Assembly: GCA_964440115.1 (NCBI GenBank)
Contig: CAYTPV010000010.1
Coordinates: 1-64,000, forward strand
DNA from: JAEWWD01 sp964440115
Lineage (GTDB): Bacteria; Bacillota; Clostridia; Christensenellales; CAG-138
Reading direction: 5' to 3'
DNA: 64,000 nt
Within the stretch, counting starts at the first letter, position 1; each line of letters starts with the position of its first letter. This document shows, piece after piece, positions 56,506 to 64,000 of the stretch. The translations under genes and the position numbers were made by a program. Under the pieces are notes generated by a model, which was given only the letters and a program-made list of their open reading frames with translations, was not told where the DNA came from and ran no database searches.

Positions 56506-57060
56506 TTAGACCTCCGCGCAGGCGTGGACAGTCGTGTACCACGAACCATACACTGTAGCGTCAGTGGTGTCTTTGGTGTGCGCAAGCGGGTGCCCGTCGG
56601 TGTTGGGCCGGGCTTTGAGCGAGAGTGTGGCGGATTTCGGGTCCTTGTTCACCGTTGCCGTCGCCTCCAGTTTGGGGCGCTTTGCAAAGCATTTGTACAG
56701 CACCCAGCGCCGGGCTTTACTGTCGCCGTTGATTTCAAACAACAGCGCGAACGGCTTCTGTTCCGCTTTGATTGTCTCGAATGCCACCTTCTTCGCATCC
56801 TCGACTTCCCCGAGCACATCCTCTTCGAAGGACTCAGGAACAATGGCGATCTCCAGATCTCCGTCGTATCCGTTGTTGCCGGTAGATGTGTAGTACTCGA
56901 TGTCGTCCGCGATGTATTCGGTATCCTCGCCGACAGGATCCAGCGACATGTTCACTGCGCCGGGAATGGGGATGGGCGTTTCATATGTATCGCCGGTACC
57001 GCCCTCGGTCAGCGGGGCGTAATGCACGTTTTTAAGACCGAACTTCACTTTATTGGGCAT
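56506..57060 (-). CDS. Phage major tail protein
   Basis: This 184-residue tail-tube subunit begins MPNKVKFGLKNVHYAPLTEGG and has VNMSLDPVGEDTEYIADDIEYYTSTGNNGYDGDLEIA, the phi13-type major tail protein pattern. It polymerises into the tube around the tape measure. It is separated by three bases from the chaperone gene. Confidence 0.92.
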   Translation of the reverse strand: MPNKVKFGLKNVHYAPLTEGGTGDTYETPIPIPGAVNMSLDPVGEDTEYIADDIEYYTSTGNNGYDGDLEIAIVPESFEEDVLGEVEDAKKVAFETIKAEQKPFALLFEINGDSKARRWVLYKCFAKRPKLEATATVNKDPKSATLSLKARPNTDGHPLAHTKDTTDATVYGSWYTTVHACAEV

Positions 57061-57408
57061 TTACAATACCTCCTTTGCTTCGACTGTAATCACGTAATGG
57101 TGGTGCTTGGTGTCCTGCTCATAGGCGATATACCGCCGATCCTCAATGAAAAAGCCCGCCGTTTCCAGCAGGTTTTTCATCTCATCCTTGGTTGTCTGGT
57201 AGTCGCCGCGCTTGTACAGATTGACGTCGGCGGCAGTTGTTTCCGTCAGCGGTTTATCGTCCGCGATATCGTCGTTCCGTTCCCCGAGTGGAGTGATCAC
57301 GATATACGCGTCGGGATAGCTCCCGCCCTTGGGTACTTCGTACAAGCCGACCGCCGCGGGGAGGGCGAGGGACGATAACGCTGTGGTGATGGATGTGATA
57401 ATGTTCAT
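57061..57408 (-). CDS. Phage tail terminator/completion protein
   Basis: This 115-residue protein (MNIITSITTALSSLALPAAVGLYEVPKG...) has the size and position of the tail terminator that caps the tail at the head-proximal end. It overlaps the HK97-gp10-like gene by four bases. The family is inferred partly from gene order. Confidence 0.7.
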   Translation of the reverse strand: MNIITSITTALSSLALPAAVGLYEVPKGGSYPDAYIVITPLGERNDDIADDKPLTETTAADVNLYKRGDYQTTKDEMKNLLETAGFFIEDRRYIAYEQDTKHHHYVITVEAKEVL

Positions 57409-57806
57409 ACCCGCGTGATCTCCCGCATGTATTTGTCGTACTCGTTCTGCATGATGATCTGCACTTGCTCCTCGCTGTCTTTAAGCGTATTTCGCACAAA
57501 CGGCCTGGCCGGCTGCGGGCGTTTCCCGCCGCGGCCGTACTCGTTGACGGACACGGCCAGCGCAGCAGCTGCGCCGGAGGACGTTTTCCCCTTGGGCTGT
57601 ACGGTTATGGTCCAGCCGGTCTTGCTCTGCTTGGGCGCGTACGCTTTCCAGAACTTCTGGAAGGTGGCGTTTGCCATTTGCAGTTCAAACAGGAGATACT
57701 GCGCGGCCGCGCGCAGCATGGCCTGACAGATACCGGGGAACTTTGAAACGCTGCGCTCGAGCGCAATGCGCATCTCTTCGTCGCCCTTCCATTCGAATTT
57801 TGCCAT
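57405..57806 (-). CDS. HK97 gp10-like head-tail joining protein
   Basis: The start at 57806 follows GGAGGCGGTAAC and gives 133 residues: FEWKGDEEMRIALERSVSKF, then YGRGGKRPQPARPFVRNTLKD, the C-terminal pattern of HK97-gp10 family proteins. An open frame upstream adds codons without a ribosome site. It works in head completion or tail attachment. Confidence 0.82.
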   Translation of the reverse strand: MAKFEWKGDEEMRIALERSVSKFPGICQAMLRAAAQYLLFELQMANATFQKFWKAYAPKQSKTGWTITVQPKGKTSSGAAAALAVSVNEYGRGGKRPQPARPFVRNTLKDSEEQVQIIMQNEYDKYMREITRV

Positions 57807-57807
57807 G

Positions 57808-58101
57808 TTACCGCCTCCTGCAGTTGAGATCCACGCGTTCGCTGTCCAGCTCGTAGGTGTTGACCACCTCGTACGCAGAGCCGTTATATTCCAACTCCGT
57901 CTGCCCAGCGTAGTCGACAATGTGAACCGTGAACGCGACGTCCAGCTGCTTACCGGCTGCCTGTGCTGTGAAGTACAGGGAACTCTTGACGGAATGCCTG
58001 TCCGCGAATACCTCGGATTCTTTCGCTGCGGTTTCTACGGGGAAGCCGCCGGCGTAAAGCGTGGTGGCTTCGCGCAACGTTATCCGGTCGGAGAAGTACA
58101 A
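57808..58101 (-). CDS. Phage head-tail adaptor/stopper
   Basis: This 97-residue protein (MYFSDRITLREATTLYAGGF..., ending YNGSAYEVVNTYELDSERVDLNC) fits the SPP1 gp16-like stopper family by size, beta-rich pattern and place. It overlaps the connector gene by 22 bases. Confidence 0.75.
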   Translation of the reverse strand: MYFSDRITLREATTLYAGGFPVETAAKESEVFADRHSVKSSLYFTAQAAGKQLDVAFTVHIVDYAGQTELEYNGSAYEVVNTYELDSERVDLNCRRR

Positions 58102-58385
58102 TACGACCGCCTCCTTCGAAGTTCATCCCGCAGCGTCATGTATTCCTCCTGCAGGCGGACGGCCTCCGGGTTGTTGACGCCGAACTTCCAGCGTACAAAA
58201 CAGCGGACAGCGCCGAGTATGACGCTGTCCGTTTCGTCGTTTGCCTTTTCTTCAAGTACGCCCAGCAGAATGAGGTCGCGGCGGCACTCTTCCACAAGAT
58301 CGGTCAACTCCGCGTCGACGTCGGCGCTCTGTCCGCGCCTGACCGCCCGCCGCATTTTAATGAGATACGCGTCGCCTACTGCCAT
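58080..58385 (-). CDS. Phage head-tail connector (gp6-like)
   Basis: This 101-residue helical protein (YLIKMRRAVRRGQSADVDAELTDLVEECRRDL, then RCFVRWKFGVNNPEAVRLQEEY) matches the gp6-like connector that extends the portal. It starts three bases after the capsid gene ends. Confidence 0.82.
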   Translation of the reverse strand: MAVGDAYLIKMRRAVRRGQSADVDAELTDLVEECRRDLILLGVLEEKANDETDSVILGAVRCFVRWKFGVNNPEAVRLQEEYMTLRDELRRRRSYCTSPTG

Positions 58386-58388
58386 GTG

Positions 58389-59519
58389 TTACGCGCCCTT
58401 CTTCACGCGCACAAACCCGTCGTATACGGTGACGTTGCCGCCGATCATGACCTCACCCAGTACGGCAATCATTCGCTTACGGAACGCAGCATCTTCGCTG
58501 ACGGTGATGGTGTAGTCAGAGAACAGCGCCAGTTCGTAGCAGGCAGGAACGCCGTAGATCATGGTGTAAGCCCCGGCCGTAGCAGTAGCGGTATCCTTCA
58601 GGTTATTGTTGATCACGTACTGCACGGACAACCCGCCGTCCTTGATAATCCCCGTGTTGGGGTTAGCTGCGTCCGGGGTAATCTCATACACGGCTTTCTT
58701 CTCGTTGGTACCGCGGACGTCGCCAAAGGCGATGAGATCTTTCTTAGTTAAGAGCAGCACCGCATTGCCGACGATGTTCTCGTCGCCGCCGTAGTTGAAC
58801 GCGATCTTGCGCAGCGTGTCGGCGCCGATCGCGGTCACGGAAAGGTCGTGATCAGCTACCAGCGCCGGAGCTTTGAGAATGCCGATGAATTTGGCGTTAG
58901 TCGCCGCGTCCGACGTCACTATGAACTCGGCCACTTTCTTGCGCAGGGCAACCATGGCGGAGTCGCGAACACGGCCGTAATAGTCGAGGTCGGTCAGCTT
59001 GGTGGTTTCGCGGCTGATCTCGCTGTAAGTCGCAAGAGTGACCGGCACGATATCCGCATATGCGAAGGTGGCGTCACTCTCGGCGGCGTCGGTGTTCTCG
59101 GAAGTCTTAGCCGCGCTGGCATTGGCGGTCTGGTAGCTCACCTGGTACGAACCCATACCCTGCGCGGGCACTACCTTGACCATGTCGATAATGGAACTGA
59201 GCTGGTTCTGCAGGCCGTTGATGCCACCGGTCATCTTGGGCTGCACCAGCGTGCCGCTGCCTATGGTCACAGCGCGCTTTTCGCGCAGCTCCTTGGCCTG
59301 ACGCTGTTCAATGGTTTCATTCGCCCGGCGTTCCTCGGGCTTAGCCTCCGGGGTGTTAAGCTTGCCGGACAGGTCCATCTTGGCGCGCAGCTGCGTCTCT
59401 TCCGCGATGAGGGTGTCCGCCTCGGTGTTGAGCTCGGCGATCCGCTTCTCGTCAGCGGTCTTGAGCTCGTTCTGGATTTCGGCCTTGCGGGCGGTGATTT
59501 CAAGCAATCGTTTCTGCAT
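58389..59519 (-). CDS. Phage major capsid protein, HK97 family
   Basis: This 376-residue protein has an N-terminal coiled-coil scaffold (residues ~1-75, many Glu/Lys/Arg), removed by the prohead protease in HK97, followed by the capsid fold (TSENTDAAESDATFAYADIVPVTLATYSEISRE, then FIVTSDAATNAKFIGILKAP). Length and place after the S78 protease are typical. Confidence 0.93.
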   Translation of the reverse strand: MQKRLLEITARKAEIQNELKTADEKRIAELNTEADTLIAEETQLRAKMDLSGKLNTPEAKPEERRANETIEQRQAKELREKRAVTIGSGTLVQPKMTGGINGLQNQLSSIIDMVKVVPAQGMGSYQVSYQTANASAAKTSENTDAAESDATFAYADIVPVTLATYSEISRETTKLTDLDYYGRVRDSAMVALRKKVAEFIVTSDAATNAKFIGILKAPALVADHDLSVTAIGADTLRKIAFNYGGDENIVGNAVLLLTKKDLIAFGDVRGTNEKKAVYEITPDAANPNTGIIKDGGLSVQYVINNNLKDTATATAGAYTMIYGVPACYELALFSDYTITVSEDAAFRKRMIAVLGEVMIGGNVTVYDGFVRVKKGA

Positions 59520-59532
59520 GGTTGTTTTCCTC

Positions 59533-60138
59533 CTATGATATCTTCAGTTTTAGTTCCAGCCTTTTGCGTGCAAGCGCGGCCTCCGCCGCTTGCCTACGTT
59601 CCCGAGCATCCGCCTCCGCGTCAGCCCTGCGCGCTTCAATGCTGGTATCCTCATATGCCGGTATGTCCACGGCTGAAACGTCAAACAGACGCTTGATCCG
59701 TAATACCGTCCACATATGGTTCTGGTAGTCATACGCCTCCTGCGCAATCTGGAACTGGAAGCTCATCCGGTCGATATACCCCTTGGAGATCTCGTCGTAC
59801 AGCCGACGGCCCTCTTCCGTGCCGTCCAGCCGCGCCCGGATATACAAGCCGTCGTCGCGTACGTCCAGCTGCAGCGTGTTGTTCCGGGTGCGCGCCATGA
59901 CTTTGCCGGAGTGATTGTAATTGAAGATTACATCCTCCATTTTGCAGTCGGTGAACGCGTCACGCGCGATCTGCTCTTTGTACTCGACGCCGTCGTATTC
60001 GAACAGCACCGTAGGCGAGTCAAACCGTACCGCGTACCCTTCCACCCATAGCTGCTGCTCTTCGCTGCCCTCCACAGGGAGGGCACGCGCTTGGAACTCA
60101 AACCTCCGTTCCGTCAGTTTCGCTCTGTCCATCGTCAT
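59533..60138 (-). CDS. Phage prohead protease, S78 family
   Basis: This 201-residue protein has LWVEGYAVRFDSPTVLFEYDGVEYKEQIARDAF, the catalytic histidine in VIFNYNHSGKVMART and Ser in GYIDRMSFQFQIA, the HK97-type serine protease pattern. A charged C-terminal helix follows. It cleaves the scaffold part of the capsid protein. It overlaps the portal gene by about 40 bases. AGGAGAGGAAG precedes the ATG. Confidence 0.92.
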   Translation of the reverse strand: MTMDRAKLTERRFEFQARALPVEGSEEQQLWVEGYAVRFDSPTVLFEYDGVEYKEQIARDAFTDCKMEDVIFNYNHSGKVMARTRNNTLQLDVRDDGLYIRARLDGTEEGRRLYDEISKGYIDRMSFQFQIAQEAYDYQNHMWTVLRIKRLFDVSAVDIPAYEDTSIEARRADAEADARERRQAAEAALARKRLELKLKIS

Positions 60139-61306
60139 CTTCCTCTCCTGTCTGGTATTTGGTCTGGTCTTTGCCCTTCACGAAATTCAAGGACACCTGC
60201 GCTTCGTCGCCGCCCTCAATCGGCGGGTATCCTAAGAGCTCTCGTCGCTCGTTGATCGTCAGCTCGCCGGTTTCCTTGGTGGCGTTGAGCAGGTTGATTT
60301 TGGTCTGCATGCTCGTATTCAAGAGAGCCTGCGATACAAAAATGATGCGGTTGCCCGCATCCTTTTCCCGTTGCGTGAAACATGCGTTGGTGAACGCCTG
60401 CCCCATCTGTATTAGGCGTGGTTCGATCACCGACTCGTAGAATGCCTGCCACTGGCTTTCGGTGTAGTCCGACGTCAGGATGGCGTTTGACATCCGCCAA
60501 TAGCGCAGCACACCGTCGCGGATGTCTTTCATCTGTGCGGCGTTGGCCGTCCATGGGGTAACGGTTAGCGGGGTGTATTCTTCCATGCTGTCCACGCCGA
60601 CCACGCCGCCGTTCTTTGCCGCTTCTTCAAACCGCTTAGTGAATTTCTCGGTGCTGTCCTTGACGTCGTCGCTGTCCAGCATGGCTTTCTTCTGCTTTAA
60701 GAGGCCGCGTACTTTATTGGATATAGTGACCGCCTGCATGAGTCCCTCGTCGGCGGCTTTGAGCATGTCGAGCGTGTTATACACCGGCGCGTTCCCGTCG
60801 CCGCTGACGTCACGGCTGTTGAAGAATTTCCTGAGTACCACCACATCCTCGATGTTGAGCGCGTACTGGTTTCCCTCGTAATCCGTGAACTGCACCGCGT
60901 ACCCGCCGCCCGATATGGGGTAGACCTCAAACTGGTTGTACGAAATCGGGATCATCTGCGACGGAATGAGCCCATTCCACTGGACGTAGCACAGCGCCGT
61001 GGTGTTGGACTCGACGTGGGTGACCAGTTTGTATTTCAGGTCGAACCCGGTCATGAGGGGATTGGGGCGCATGTTCAACAGCTTCGCGTATGGGCTGTTG
61101 CGCTTGATCTCCTTAATGCGTCCTTCCTTGTCGAGCACCACATGCATGGCGTCGGCTTTCGCCGCATGAGTGGCGATACAGTCGATCACCGCCCGGACCG
61201 TTTCGTGCTCATATGCCGCTTTGTTAAAAGGGGCAGAGGAAGTGGCCCGGCCGAAGTACATAAATTTGAGCTTCAGGCCGCCGAACAGTTTACTGAAAAG
61301 CCCCAT
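60098..61306 (-). CDS. Phage portal protein, HK97 family
   Basis: The start at 61306 follows GAGGTG and gives 402 residues. NKAAYEHETVRAVIDCIATHAAKADAMHV, PNPLMTGFDLKYKLVTHVES and ILTSDYTESQWQAFYESVIEPRLIQMGQAF are the standard HK97-type portal segments. The dodecameric ring docks terminase and connectors. The C-terminus is acidic and low in complexity. Confidence 0.93.
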   Translation of the reverse strand: MGLFSKLFGGLKLKFMYFGRATSSAPFNKAAYEHETVRAVIDCIATHAAKADAMHVVLDKEGRIKEIKRNSPYAKLLNMRPNPLMTGFDLKYKLVTHVESNTTALCYVQWNGLIPSQMIPISYNQFEVYPISGGGYAVQFTDYEGNQYALNIEDVVVLRKFFNSRDVSGDGNAPVYNTLDMLKAADEGLMQAVTISNKVRGLLKQKKAMLDSDDVKDSTEKFTKRFEEAAKNGGVVGVDSMEEYTPLTVTPWTANAAQMKDIRDGVLRYWRMSNAILTSDYTESQWQAFYESVIEPRLIQMGQAFTNACFTQREKDAGNRIIFVSQALLNTSMQTKINLLNATKETGELTINERRELLGYPPIEGGDEAQVSLNFVKGKDQTKYQTGEEDDDGQSETDGTEV

Positions 61307-61311
61307 CCGCT

Positions 61312-62970
61312 TCACCTCACATATCTCATGTAATCTTCTTCATGGTTCTGGTAGCAGGTAAACGCATTTAACAGCGATACCGCCCCGTCGATCCGTCGGC
61401 TGCTGCTCGATTTCACCGGCTGGATGGAATTAATGCCGTCTTTGTTGGTCGTTTTCACGCCGGTGTTGATTAAGCACCAGCGCAGCATGGGGTTGTTCTG
61501 GTAGATCACCCGGCGTTCTTCGAACATGCCGCCGAGCATCTTCATGGGGTAGGTCCATGTGTACGGTCCCTGCCGGATCTTCTCCATCTCGAACCCGATG
61601 GTCTCCATCTCTTCCCGCCAATACCCGGACAGCGCCGCGTCATATCCGATCCAGAGCGGACGGATGTTGTACTCTTTGACCATCCCCACAAACCATTCGG
61701 TCACGGCATGGAAGTCTACCGTCGCGCCGTCGTTGATGGAGAGCCACTCCTGTTCGGCCCACAATGCATATGGCGCTTCCCGGTTGTTGGACTGGCTTAC
61801 CTCATCCACCCGCGCACGGGGCAGAAAGTACTTCTGCAGTACATAGAAGTTTGGGTCGTTGGGCTTGCGTATGAGCAGCGTGGCGCAGGTGAGGTCCGTC
61901 GTTGCCGACAGGTCGCACCCGCCGATGGCGTACGAGCGCTTCAGGTATTCCATGCCCACCATACATTCGTTGACGATGTAGTGGTACGGCAGCCATGCCG
62001 CTGCGGCGTTCTCCTGAATGTTGAAGTCCTTCACGAGCAGCGTGGGCAAATACGACGGGTCGTTCTTGGCTTTCTCTACGTCGTCCGCCAGCTGCTCAAG
62101 GCTCTTGATTGTGCCCAAGCCCGGATTGGCCTTGGCCCATGCCGCCGGATCCGTCCATTCCTCACGCGCGTCCAGCTTGTACAATATGGGCAGCAGCCGC
62201 AAGTCTGCAATGGAGCCAAGCGCCACGCCCTGCGCGTACGCAAACAGACTGTCGTAGATACCCTCCCGCGCAAATCCAGCCGTGGTGATGCTGCCGAATA
62301 TGGGCTGCTTTCTCGCTTTCATGCCCTGACGCGTGACGTCGTACATGTTGCGGTCCTCGATGGCGTGCAGCTCGTCGCAGGAAACATAGTGGAGGTTTAG
62401 GCCGTCCAGCGTTTTAGACTTGGATGCCAGCGCCTTCATGGTGCTGCTGGTCAGCTTGAACTCCATGCCGCCGACAATGGGTTTCACCAGCGCCGACAGG
62501 TCGGGGTCCTGTTCGATGATTTTCCGGGCGGTCTTGTACACGATGGCTGCCTGGTCGTACTTGGTCGCAATGCTGACGCACTGTGCGCCGGCTTCACCGT
62601 CCGCAACGAGCATGTATACCATGATGCATGCGGATAGCATGGACTTGCCGTTCTTGCGCGCGACCTGCAGCATATATTCCCGGAACCGCCGCACGCCGGT
62701 GTCCCGCTCCAGCCAGCCGAACAGTGTTTGCACGAACGCCTTCTGCCAGAGATCCAGCACCACCAGCTGCCCGGCAAGGTCGCCCTCGAAGTGCCGGCAG
62801 AATTGTTCAATGAATGTAATGGCGTGCTCGCCTGCTTCTGCGTCAAAAACAAAAGGAAATGCCTCTTCGTGCATTTCCCTGTCCAGCCGTTCATATATCG
62901 CCCTAACCTCGGCGGATACGGTTTCTTTGCCGTTACGGATCCGGTCGAGGTATTCCTGAACCCAGGTCAT
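61312..62970 (-). CDS. Phage terminase large subunit
   Basis: This 552-residue Terminase_1-type packaging motor has the ATPase P-loop in LQVARKNGKSMLSACI, Walker-B-like VSCDELHAIED, and the nuclease Asp residues in GGCDLSATTDLT and the C-terminal RRIDGAVSLLNAF. The length is complete. It overlaps the small subunit by four bases (ATGA). Confidence 0.95.
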   Translation of the reverse strand: MTWVQEYLDRIRNGKETVSAEVRAIYERLDREMHEEAFPFVFDAEAGEHAITFIEQFCRHFEGDLAGQLVVLDLWQKAFVQTLFGWLERDTGVRRFREYMLQVARKNGKSMLSACIMVYMLVADGEAGAQCVSIATKYDQAAIVYKTARKIIEQDPDLSALVKPIVGGMEFKLTSSTMKALASKSKTLDGLNLHYVSCDELHAIEDRNMYDVTRQGMKARKQPIFGSITTAGFAREGIYDSLFAYAQGVALGSIADLRLLPILYKLDAREEWTDPAAWAKANPGLGTIKSLEQLADDVEKAKNDPSYLPTLLVKDFNIQENAAAAWLPYHYIVNECMVGMEYLKRSYAIGGCDLSATTDLTCATLLIRKPNDPNFYVLQKYFLPRARVDEVSQSNNREAPYALWAEQEWLSINDGATVDFHAVTEWFVGMVKEYNIRPLWIGYDAALSGYWREEMETIGFEMEKIRQGPYTWTYPMKMLGGMFEERRVIYQNNPMLRWCLINTGVKTTNKDGINSIQPVKSSSSRRIDGAVSLLNAFTCYQNHEEDYMRYVR

Positions 62971-63371
62971 TTGGCAGTGCCGCCCTTACCGGCCTTTACG
63001 AACGCGGCGAGACGTTCGCCTGCCTTATCCAGCGCCGCGTCCTTTTTATCCGGCAGCAGGTCGGTCAGTTGCTTGATCACCGCCTGATAGTTCTTAACCA
63101 TGGTGTTGTAACCCTTAGCCGCGGGATTTTCGCGCTGGATGGTGTACTCGCCCTGCGGCATTTCTGTGATCACGCCGTTGTCAGTGATCTCCCGCTCGTA
63201 GTCAAGTAAGGTCACTAGCATGAATGCGGCGCGCTCGATAAGTCTGCGGCAGAGTGCAATCTGCTGTCGGGGAACGTCCTTCAATATCTTTTCAAGCCGC
63301 CGTTCCTCATGGAAGATCTTCTCGTCCCGTGGGAGCTCGTCCCAATTCTTGGGCAGGCCGGTGATTGCCAA
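62967..63371 (-). CDS. Phage terminase small subunit, P27-like
   Basis: This 134-residue helical protein has AITGLPKNWDELPRDEKIFHEERRLEKILKD and YTIQRENPAAKGYNTMVKNYQAVIKQLTDLLP, the last being the family signature. The only in-frame start after the upstream stop is a TTG, with AAAGGATG 12 bases before it, a rather long spacing. It recognises phage DNA for packaging. Confidence 0.88.
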   Translation of the reverse strand: MAITGLPKNWDELPRDEKIFHEERRLEKILKDVPRQQIALCRRLIERAAFMLVTLLDYEREITDNGVITEMPQGEYTIQRENPAAKGYNTMVKNYQAVIKQLTDLLPDKKDAALDKAGERLAAFVKAGKGGTAK

Positions 63372-63488
63372 GTCGCTTCACATCCTTTCAGGGGAGGGGG
63401 GTCGTATACGGAATTTCTCGCGTGTGCCGGCGTAGGTAGAAGCCGGTTCCCGGAGGCCCCGACCTTTCCCGAGGGGGTAGGGGGGGTG

Positions 63489-63779
63489 TCACAGCTGGAC
63501 AGGCTGACCGTTCGCGTCAAAACAAAAGCCGGAGGCGATGTCAGTCGCTCCGGCTGTTTCTTTCGTGTGGCAATCGTGGCACAGGCTTTCGAGATTGTAG
63601 AGTGCCAATGCTATGCGAGGGTCGTGGATGTTCTTGGGCGTCAGTTCCACCTTGTGGTGAACCTCGTTTGCGTGCCCGCCGCAGCGGTAGCAGGTAAACC
63701 CGTCCCGCCGCAGCGCTGCCTCCCGCGCGGCCCGCCAAGCTTTGCTTTTGTAGAATGCTTTCGCAAACGGTTGGGCCAT
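63489..63779 (-). CDS. HNH endonuclease
   Basis: This 96-residue protein has CYRCGGHANEVHHKVELTP, then NLESLCHDCHTKETAG: zinc-binding CxxC pairs and the HH of the HNH motif. Phage HNH proteins beside terminase are needed for specific DNA packaging in HK97-like phages. The start at 63779 follows GGAGGTAAAC. It is the first gene of the visible late operon. Confidence 0.92.
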   Translation of the reverse strand: MAQPFAKAFYKSKAWRAAREAALRRDGFTCYRCGGHANEVHHKVELTPKNIHDPRIALALYNLESLCHDCHTKETAGATDIASGFCFDANGQPVQL

Positions 63780-64000
63780 GTTTACCTCCGGGCCAAAAGA
63801 AGCGCCGTAAAAGCGCATATATCATTTCTAAAAATGAGAAATGAACCATATCGGACTGTGTACCATACTGTATGGCATAAGGGATTGGAAACCACTTGAG
63901 TAAAATTATGAATTACTAAGCCTATAAACAAAATATACCTAAATTTCAGCAAAATTTTCCCACATAACTGCAGAAATGACATATAAATATATTCTGCATC
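63780..64000. promoter_or_regulatory. AT-rich region upstream of the late operon
   Basis: There is no gene here. It holds a hairpin TCATTTCT/AGAAATGA (about 63821-63843) and a small palindrome CCATAC/GTATGG with one central base (about 63864-63877), which could be operator sites for late-gene control. The sharp drop in GC from 63780 rightward marks the edge of the structural module. Confidence 0.4.

Larger units (their letters stand above)
48541..64000 (-). mobile_element. Siphophage-like prophage, late region (partial)
   Basis: A continuous, minus-strand, high-GC block of 22 genes follows the standard HK97-like order: HNH, small and large terminase, portal, S78 protease, capsid, connectors, major tail protein, frameshifted chaperone, tape measure, Dit, endopeptidase, fibre genes, endolysin and holins. 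Integrase, repressor and replication genes are absent, so the element must extend beyond 64000. The left edge is near 48541, or as far left as the tRNA-Ser gene if the restriction and HEPN genes are its cargo. All structural genes look intact. Confidence 0.9.

Overview
The window looks like the chromosome of an anaerobic Firmicute of class Clostridia. It has moderate GC with strong AGGAGG-type ribosome binding sites, the prmA-rsmE-mtaB-hinT order typical of Firmicutes, L28 and L13/S9 ribosomal protein genes, two DegV proteins, a membrane pyrophosphatase, a Re-type citrate synthase-like enzyme, a carboxyspermidine pathway and a collagen-like protein of the kind found on spores. No 16S gene is present, so I do not name a genus.

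Layout. 0-5.5 kb (minus): translation-modification operon (prmA, rsmE, mtaB, hinT) and a VanW wall protein. 5.6-9.7 kb (plus): trmL, rpmB, a two-gene SsuBC-type ABC transporter without a binding protein, rplM-rpsI. 10-13.2 kb (minus): dapA and a proton-pumping-type pyrophosphatase. 13.8-18.8 kb: a lipoprotein, an L,D-transpeptidase, a GyrI-like protein, a sigma-region-2-like membrane protein and a Re-citrate synthase-like enzyme. 19-26.8 kb (plus): glycerate kinase, then a DegV / membrane methyltransferase-like / GH3 / GGDEF-HD-GYP / glycerophosphodiesterase operon. 26.8-29.7 kb: collagen-like protein, Gfo/Idh oxidoreductase, DUF503 and a small conserved ORF. 30.3-36.8 kb (plus): a polyamine cluster, speD-speA-speE-speB followed by carboxyspermidine dehydrogenase and decarboxylase, so both known spermidine routes sit side by side. 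36.8-44.2 kb: DegV, a PadR-DUF1700-DUF4097-like-SDR-SDR operon, an acyltransferase with a zinc ribbon, thiN and an Eis-like acetyltransferase. 44.3-44.5 kb: two tRNA-Ser genes.

Everything to the right of the tRNAs looks accessory: an EcoRII/Dcm/Vsr restriction-modification cassette, an AT-rich HEPN protein, and a siphophage-like prophage read on the minus strand. The phage order from right to left is HNH, terminases, portal, protease, capsid, connectors, tail with a -1 frameshift chaperone, tape measure, Dit, endopeptidase, fibre proteins, endolysin, holins. Integrase and repressor genes are not in the window, so the prophage probably continues past position 64000.

The most unusual non-coding content is a set of structured intergenic elements. 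Two clear homologues (6.5 kb and 9.8 kb) and one architectural relative (30 kb) have a long outer stem whose sequence differs between copies while pairing is kept, enclosing short perfect hairpins. A separate cluster of perfect short-loop hairpins lies inside the polyamine operon at 34.3 kb. These look like dispersed structured repeats or small RNAs and are my main candidates for something undescribed.
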